Positions 14,207 to 18,197 of a DNA stretch of 18,197 nt are shown in pieces. The position numbers and the translations under genes were made by a program. A model generated the notes under the pieces. It did no database searches. It saw only the letters and a list, made by a program, of their open reading frames with translations, and was not told the origin of the DNA. The DNA lies in contig CAXRGH010000183.1 of the NCBI GenBank assembly GCA_964230195.1, forward strand, positions 1 to 18,197, given 5' to 3'. The stretch's first letter is position 1. The number at the start of each line of letters is the position of its first letter. This DNA is from CAXRGH01 sp964230195 (lineage in GTDB: Bacteria; Pseudomonadota; Gammaproteobacteria; Enterobacterales; Alteromonadaceae).

Positions 14207-17200
14207 TTAAGCCGCTTTCGTTCGTTGGCTGAGATGCCCTAATAACTCGGAAACCACTTTTAAACGCTTCTCATAAGTATCTGAGGTTACCATATATTTT
14301 AGTTTTTGTGCGCCTTCTAATCGGTATTTTGATGATTGAGTTTGGATGAGTTTGATGATTACTGATGGGTCAACAGGAGTATCCGCCGCAAATTCAATGC
14401 TGCCACCTTGCGGGCTTCCGTCAATACGTTTTATGCCCAGTTTGTTGGCAATCAGTTTCAACTCAGTAATTGCTATCAAATGCTTTGTTGCGTTGGGTAA
14501 AAGGCCAAAACGATCAATTAATTCCACTTTGATATCCTTGATGTCGTCATTGTTTTTACAGCTTGCGATTTTCTTGTAAAGCGACAGGCGAAGGTTAACA
14601 TCCGGTACATAATCTTCGGGGAGTAGCGCCGGGACACGTAATTCGATATCCGTTTGCTTAGAGAGCACGTCACCAAGGGCAATTTCTTTACCTTCTTTTA
14701 ATGATGTGACTGCTTTGTCTAACATGTCCATGTATAAAGTAAATCCAATGGTGCTGATTTGCCCTGATTGTTCGTCACCGAGTAACTCACCCGCGCCACG
14801 AATTTCTAAGTCATGAGTAGCAAGGGTAAAGCCTGCACCAAGGTTTTCGAGGGATGAGATCGCCTCCAAGCGTTTCGTCGCACCTTTGGTCATCCGTTTG
14901 GGATGTGGTGTGAGTAAATAAGCGTATGCTTGATGGTGAGACCGTCCCACTCGCCCCCGTAGTTGATGTAACTGAGCTAATCCAAGGTGATCGGCTCTGT
15001 CCATGATGATGGTGTTCGCAGAAGGAACGTCAATCCCAGTTTCAATAATCGTAGTACACACGAGTACATTATATTTTTGATGGTAGAAATCAGACATGAC
15101 GGATTCGAGTTCTTTTTCTCTCATCTGTCCATGGGCAACACAAATACGGGCTTCTGGCACAATTTCTTCAATTTCGCGCGCGGTCGCATCAATCGAATCT
15201 ACTTCGTTATGTAAGAAGTAGACTTGACCGCCCCTTAAGATTTCTCTCATAACGGCCTCGCGAATGAGTTGTTCATCCCGCTGTTTTACAAAGGTTTTAA
15301 TTGCCAAGCGTTTTGCTGGTGGCGTGGCAATAATGGACAAATCACGCATCCCTGTGAGAGACATATTCAGGGTTCGAGGAATAGGCGTTGCTGTCAGGGT
15401 TAAGATATCAACATCTGCTCTTAAGGTTTTGAATTTTTCTTTTTGTCTCACACCAAAGCGATGCTCTTCGTCAATAACGACAAGGCCAAGAGACTGATAT
15501 TTGATATCATCTTGAATCAGTTTGTGGGTCCCGATAATGATATCTACGGTTCCTGCCTCGAGGGCAGCGAGGGCTTCTTTCTGTTGTTTCGCGGTTTTAA
15601 ATCGTGAAAGTACTTCAATTTTGAATGGCCAGTCAGCAAAACGGTCGCAAAAATTCTGATAATGCTGTTGTGCGAGTAGGGTCGTAGGTACAAGCACTGC
15701 CACTTGTTGTCCTTGACTAGCTGCAACAAACGCAGCACGCATAGCAACTTCAGTTTTACCAAAGCCAACATCACCACATACCAGTCTATCCATTGCTTTT
15801 GGAGAGCCCATATCGTTGAGCACTGCATTGATGGCTTGTTCCTGATCCAAAGTTTCCTCGAAAGGAAAGCTGTTGGAGAATTCTGTGTATTCCTGCCAGT
15901 CAATGGTATGGGCTTGGCCAGGCTTCGCGGCACGTTTCGCATAAACATCGAGTAGTTTAGCGGCAACATCTCGTATTTTTTCAGCAGCTTTTGCTTTTGC
16001 TTTACTCCAAGTGTCATTGCCAAGGGTGTTCATTGGCGCTTGATCAGGATCACCACCACTGTAACGACTGATCAAATGCAACGATGAAACAGGTACATAA
16101 AGCTTGGCTTGTTTTGCGTACTCGAGGGTTAAAAACTCGGTGGGAATTCCGCTGACATCCAATGTTTGTAAACCAAGGTAACGCCCTACACCGTGTTCAA
16201 TATGCACCACAGGTTGTTCTACTGTGAGTTCAGCTAGGTTGCGGATAACCGCATCTTCATCGGTTGCAGTCGCTTTGTGTCTTCGCCTTCTCTGAGAAAT
16301 CTTATGACCGATCAACGCGTTTTCAGTGAGTAACGCGAGTTGGCAATTGTCTAGGTTCAGCATAAACCCATCTTCCACCAATCCAACAGAGACACCGACC
16401 TTGTCATCACTTGCAAGGAAGCTTTGCAGTGACGGATAAGTGGATGGCTTAATACTGGCTTTTGCCAATAGCTCCAGTAATGATTCTTTGCGGCCAACAC
16501 TCTCGGCACAAAACATGATCCGTGTACCTTGCTCCATCCAATGGGTAAGCTGTTGTTGTAAATCATCAAAGGGAGACTTTGATTGCGATTTAATGGCCAC
16601 ATTCTGAGGCGCGGAAACAGGCACATCGGTGTATCCACTTCGGTGCGTTTTTGAATCTTGATACAAGGTAATGCGAGGCAAATGTTTAAGCTGAGCAAAT
16701 AACTCATCAAACCTCAGGAATAAGGCTTGTGGCGATAGCAACGGACGATATTTATCGTAACGATATTGTTCATATCTGGCTTCAACATCACTCCAGTAAT
16801 GTTGAGCGGCGTCTTGTAAGTCGCCGGTGCTAATCATTAAAGTATTTTCGTGAAGGTAATCGAAAAAGGTTGCGGTTTCCTCAAAAAACAGCGGTAGGTA
16901 GTATTCAATACCACCGGGTAAGCCGCCTCGCGTGACCTGATAAAACAAAGAGTCTTTCATGGTGCTGTCTTCAAACTGCGCTAAGAATTGCTGTTTGAAG
17001 GTGGCAATCCCTTCTTTATCCGTTGGAAATTCATGGGCTGGTAGTAGCTTAATTTCATTGATTTTATCGGACGAGCGCTGAGTGTCAGGATCAAAAAGAC
17101 GGATAGAGTCCACTTCGTCATCAAATAGGTCAATCCGGTATGGTGTTTTACTTCCGGTTGGGTAGATATCAATAATGCTACCGCGGATGGAAAATTCACC

Positions 17201-17695
17201 GTGACTCATAACTTGGGTTACCGCATGATAGCCAGCGAGATCTAATTGCTGTCTCAGTTTTTCAATCTCTAAAATGTCGCCAGTACGCATCAGCAAGGTA
17301 TATTTTGCGAGATAATGAGTGGGTGCTAAACGCATCATTAACGTATTAACCGGGACAATATAAATACCGCAGGTATTCTGGCTCAATTGGTAAAGGGTTT
17401 CGATGCGTTGTGAAACGATGTCTTGGTGTGGAGAAAAGGTGTCATAGGGTAGTGTTTCCCAGTCGGGAAAAACCGTGACAGTTTCCAAAGTTTGATTGTC
17501 ACGTGTGAAATACCGTAATTCCTGCTCTAGCCTGAGAGCCGATGGTGTATCCGGCGTCACTACCAATATTGGTCCCTGGTGGTTTACTGCGGTATCGGCG
17601 ATTGCAAAGGCTTGTGAACTTCCGCATAAGCCTCCCCAGTATTTTTGTTGTGAGGTATCTTTTGGTAACGGTAGTGAAAAAACGGATGATTGCAT
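14207..17695 (-). CDS. mfd: Transcription-repair coupling factor Mfd
   Basis: An ATP-driven translocase that removes RNA polymerase stalled at DNA lesions and recruits UvrA for nucleotide-excision repair. It has 1162 residues (E. coli 1148), complete. The N-terminal UvrB-like module (about 1-350) includes VFPDWETLPYD and GEFSIRGSIIDIYP. The RNA-polymerase-interacting region follows VVHIEHGVGRYLG at about 494-560. The translocase has Walker A GDVGFGKT (641-648), the DEEH box (742-745), and the TATPIPRTLNMSLTGMRDLSII and QLRGRVGRS motifs. The C-terminal autoinhibitory domain starts at about 1005. The ATG overlaps the stop of the upstream PilZ-like gene by one base (TAATG), so the two are translationally coupled; csiV follows 32 bases downstream. 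Confidence 0.98.
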   Translation of the reverse strand: MQSSVFSLPLPKDTSQQKYWGGLCGSSQAFAIADTAVNHQGPILVVTPDTPSALRLEQELRYFTRDNQTLETVTVFPDWETLPYDTFSPHQDIVSQRIETLYQLSQNTCGIYIVPVNTLMMRLAPTHYLAKYTLLMRTGDILEIEKLRQQLDLAGYHAVTQVMSHGEFSIRGSIIDIYPTGSKTPYRIDLFDDEVDSIRLFDPDTQRSSDKINEIKLLPAHEFPTDKEGIATFKQQFLAQFEDSTMKDSLFYQVTRGGLPGGIEYYLPLFFEETATFFDYLHENTLMISTGDLQDAAQHYWSDVEARYEQYRYDKYRPLLSPQALFLRFDELFAQLKHLPRITLYQDSKTHRSGYTDVPVSAPQNVAIKSQSKSPFDDLQQQLTHWMEQGTRIMFCAESVGRKESLLELLAKASIKPSTYPSLQSFLASDDKVGVSVGLVEDGFMLNLDNCQLALLTENALIGHKISQRRRRHKATATDEDAVIRNLAELTVEQPVVHIEHGVGRYLGLQTLDVSGIPTEFLTLEYAKQAKLYVPVSSLHLISRYSGGDPDQAPMNTLGNDTWSKAKAKAAEKIRDVAAKLLDVYAKRAAKPGQAHTIDWQEYTEFSNSFPFEETLDQEQAINAVLNDMGSPKAMDRLVCGDVGFGKTEVAMRAAFVAASQGQQVAVLVPTTLLAQQHYQNFCDRFADWPFKIEVLSRFKTAKQQKEALAALEAGTVDIIIGTHKLIQDDIKYQSLGLVVIDEEHRFGVRQKEKFKTLRADVDILTLTATPIPRTLNMSLTGMRDLSIIATPPAKRLAIKTFVKQRDEQLIREAVMREILRGGQVYFLHNEVDSIDATAREIEEIVPEARICVAHGQMREKELESVMSDFYHQKYNVLVCTTIIETGIDVPSANTIIMDRADHLGLAQLHQLRGRVGRSHHQAYAYLLTPHPKRMTKGATKRLEAISSLENLGAGFTLATHDLEIRGAGELLGDEQSGQISTIGFTLYMDMLDKAVTSLKEGKEIALGDVLSKQTDIELRVPALLPEDYVPDVNLRLSLYKKIASCKNNDDIKDIKVELIDRFGLLPNATKHLIAITELKLIANKLGIKRIDGSPQGGSIEFAADTPVDPSVIIKLIQTQSSKYRLEGAQKLKYMVTSDTYEKRLKVVSELLGHLSQRTKAA

Positions 17696-18197
17696 TAGGA
17701 TTCTTGGTCTCGCTGTTGGCGTCTTAGTTTGAGTTGTTCGGCTTGTACGTTCAAGGCGCTCTTGATAATGATGTCTTGATCGTCTGGACGAATGCGTTGG
17801 AACATTATTTTTGCCGCATAGTTACCCGATTCATGGGTACTTTGGATCACCTCTCCAATGGTAAAAATTGCAGTAGATTCGGACGCAATGAACAATTTGA
17901 GTTCAACATAGCTTCCCTCAATAAATGGCGTTTGACTGATTATTGTAAAACCCGCACCACCATAAGCGCTTGTTTTATAGGATTCTTGCTCAGCAATTTC
18001 TTTCTTCAGAATATGATTCATCATTAAATCAATCTTCTTTGACTGCAAAGAGAGGTATTCCATCAATTGTTCAGCATGTTCAGACAGTTCCCTGAGTGGC
18101 ATTAACGCCTTCATGTTCAATTTGGACAACTCGGCTGACATTAAAAACGATTCGGGTAATTGTTGCTCAAACTCGATTTCGGAAGGTAATTGATACT
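17695..18197 (-). CDS. PilZ-like domain protein (5' end outside window)
   Basis: A minus-strand frame open from the window edge to the stop at 17697-17695, giving at least 167 residues. A Met codon lies at 18141, but the frame continues upstream without a stop (YQLPSEIEFEQQLPESFL before it), so the true start is probably outside. An N-terminal helical part (LRELSEHAEQLMEYLSLQSKKIDLMMNHIL) is followed by a beta-rich domain with SAYGGAGFTII and SYVELKLF, ending in FQRIRPDDQDIIIKSALNVQAEQLKLRRQ. That tail is typical of PilZ proteins found next to mfd in Shewanella-like bacteria. No RxxxR c-di-GMP motif is seen before the beta domain, so ligand binding is doubtful. The stop overlaps the mfd start by one base. 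Confidence 0.65.
   Translation of the reverse strand, partial: YQLPSEIEFEQQLPESFLMSAELSKLNMKALMPLRELSEHAEQLMEYLSLQSKKIDLMMNHILKKEIAEQESYKTSAYGGAGFTIISQTPFIEGSYVELKLFIASESTAIFTIGEVIQSTHESGNYAAKIMFQRIRPDDQDIIIKSALNVQAEQLKLRRQQRDQES

Noticed and set aside
15544..16023. 159-codon minus-strand frame inside mfd
   Set aside because: It is out of frame within the conserved mfd translocase core, with basic low-complexity composition; a shadow frame.

Overview
This window looks like ordinary chromosome from a marine gammaproteobacterium, most likely of the Alteromonadales (Shewanella/Pseudoalteromonas/Colwellia-like). The reasons are a low-to-moderate G+C content, an E. coli-type bifunctional PheA, the pairing of a PsrA-type fatty-acid regulator with FadE, the order mfd-csiV next to a PilZ-like gene, and a large secreted nuclease built from marine-type modules. 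Genus cannot be fixed by eye. I see no mobile element, phage gene, CRISPR array, tRNA or rRNA.

Layout. (1) 1-529: the 5' end of a minus-strand exported His-rich protein, probably an outer-membrane barrel. Its upstream region holds palindromes and six-plus copies of an 8-bp tandem repeat. (2) 530-2706, minus strand: a tight pheA-azlC-azlD cluster joining phenylalanine synthesis to an AzlCD-type amino-acid exporter. (3) 2707-3086: a divergent regulatory region. On the minus side it holds a pheA promoter and, further upstream, an intrinsic terminator ending an unexplained short transcript (sRNA or leader). On the plus side it holds a psrA promoter overlaid by CAAAC/GTTTG operator half-sites. (4) 3087-6142, plus strand: psrA-fadE, an autoregulated fatty-acid beta-oxidation operon closed by a strong terminator. 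(5) 6346-9483, plus strand: a 1045-residue fusion of an acetoacetate-decarboxylase-like domain to an FAD-dependent amine-oxidase/desaturase-like domain, of unknown function. (6) 9484-12773, plus strand: a long intergenic region carrying a good Pho-box match, then a secreted endonuclease I with FN3, two lamin-tail, PKD and P domains, closed by a strong terminator. (7) 12864-18197, minus strand: PilZ-like gene (start outside the window), mfd and csiV, one transcription unit with a 1-bp overlap and a 32-bp gap.

How they fit together: PsrA probably represses its own operon and releases fadE when long-chain acyl-CoA is present. The nuclease probably scavenges phosphate and nucleotides from extracellular DNA when phosphate is low. 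The mfd unit combines transcription-coupled repair with a cell-wall factor. No gene in the window is an obvious novel defence or biosynthetic system. The least explained items are the decarboxylase-oxidase fusion, the short transcript upstream of pheA, and the tandem-repeat promoter at the left edge.
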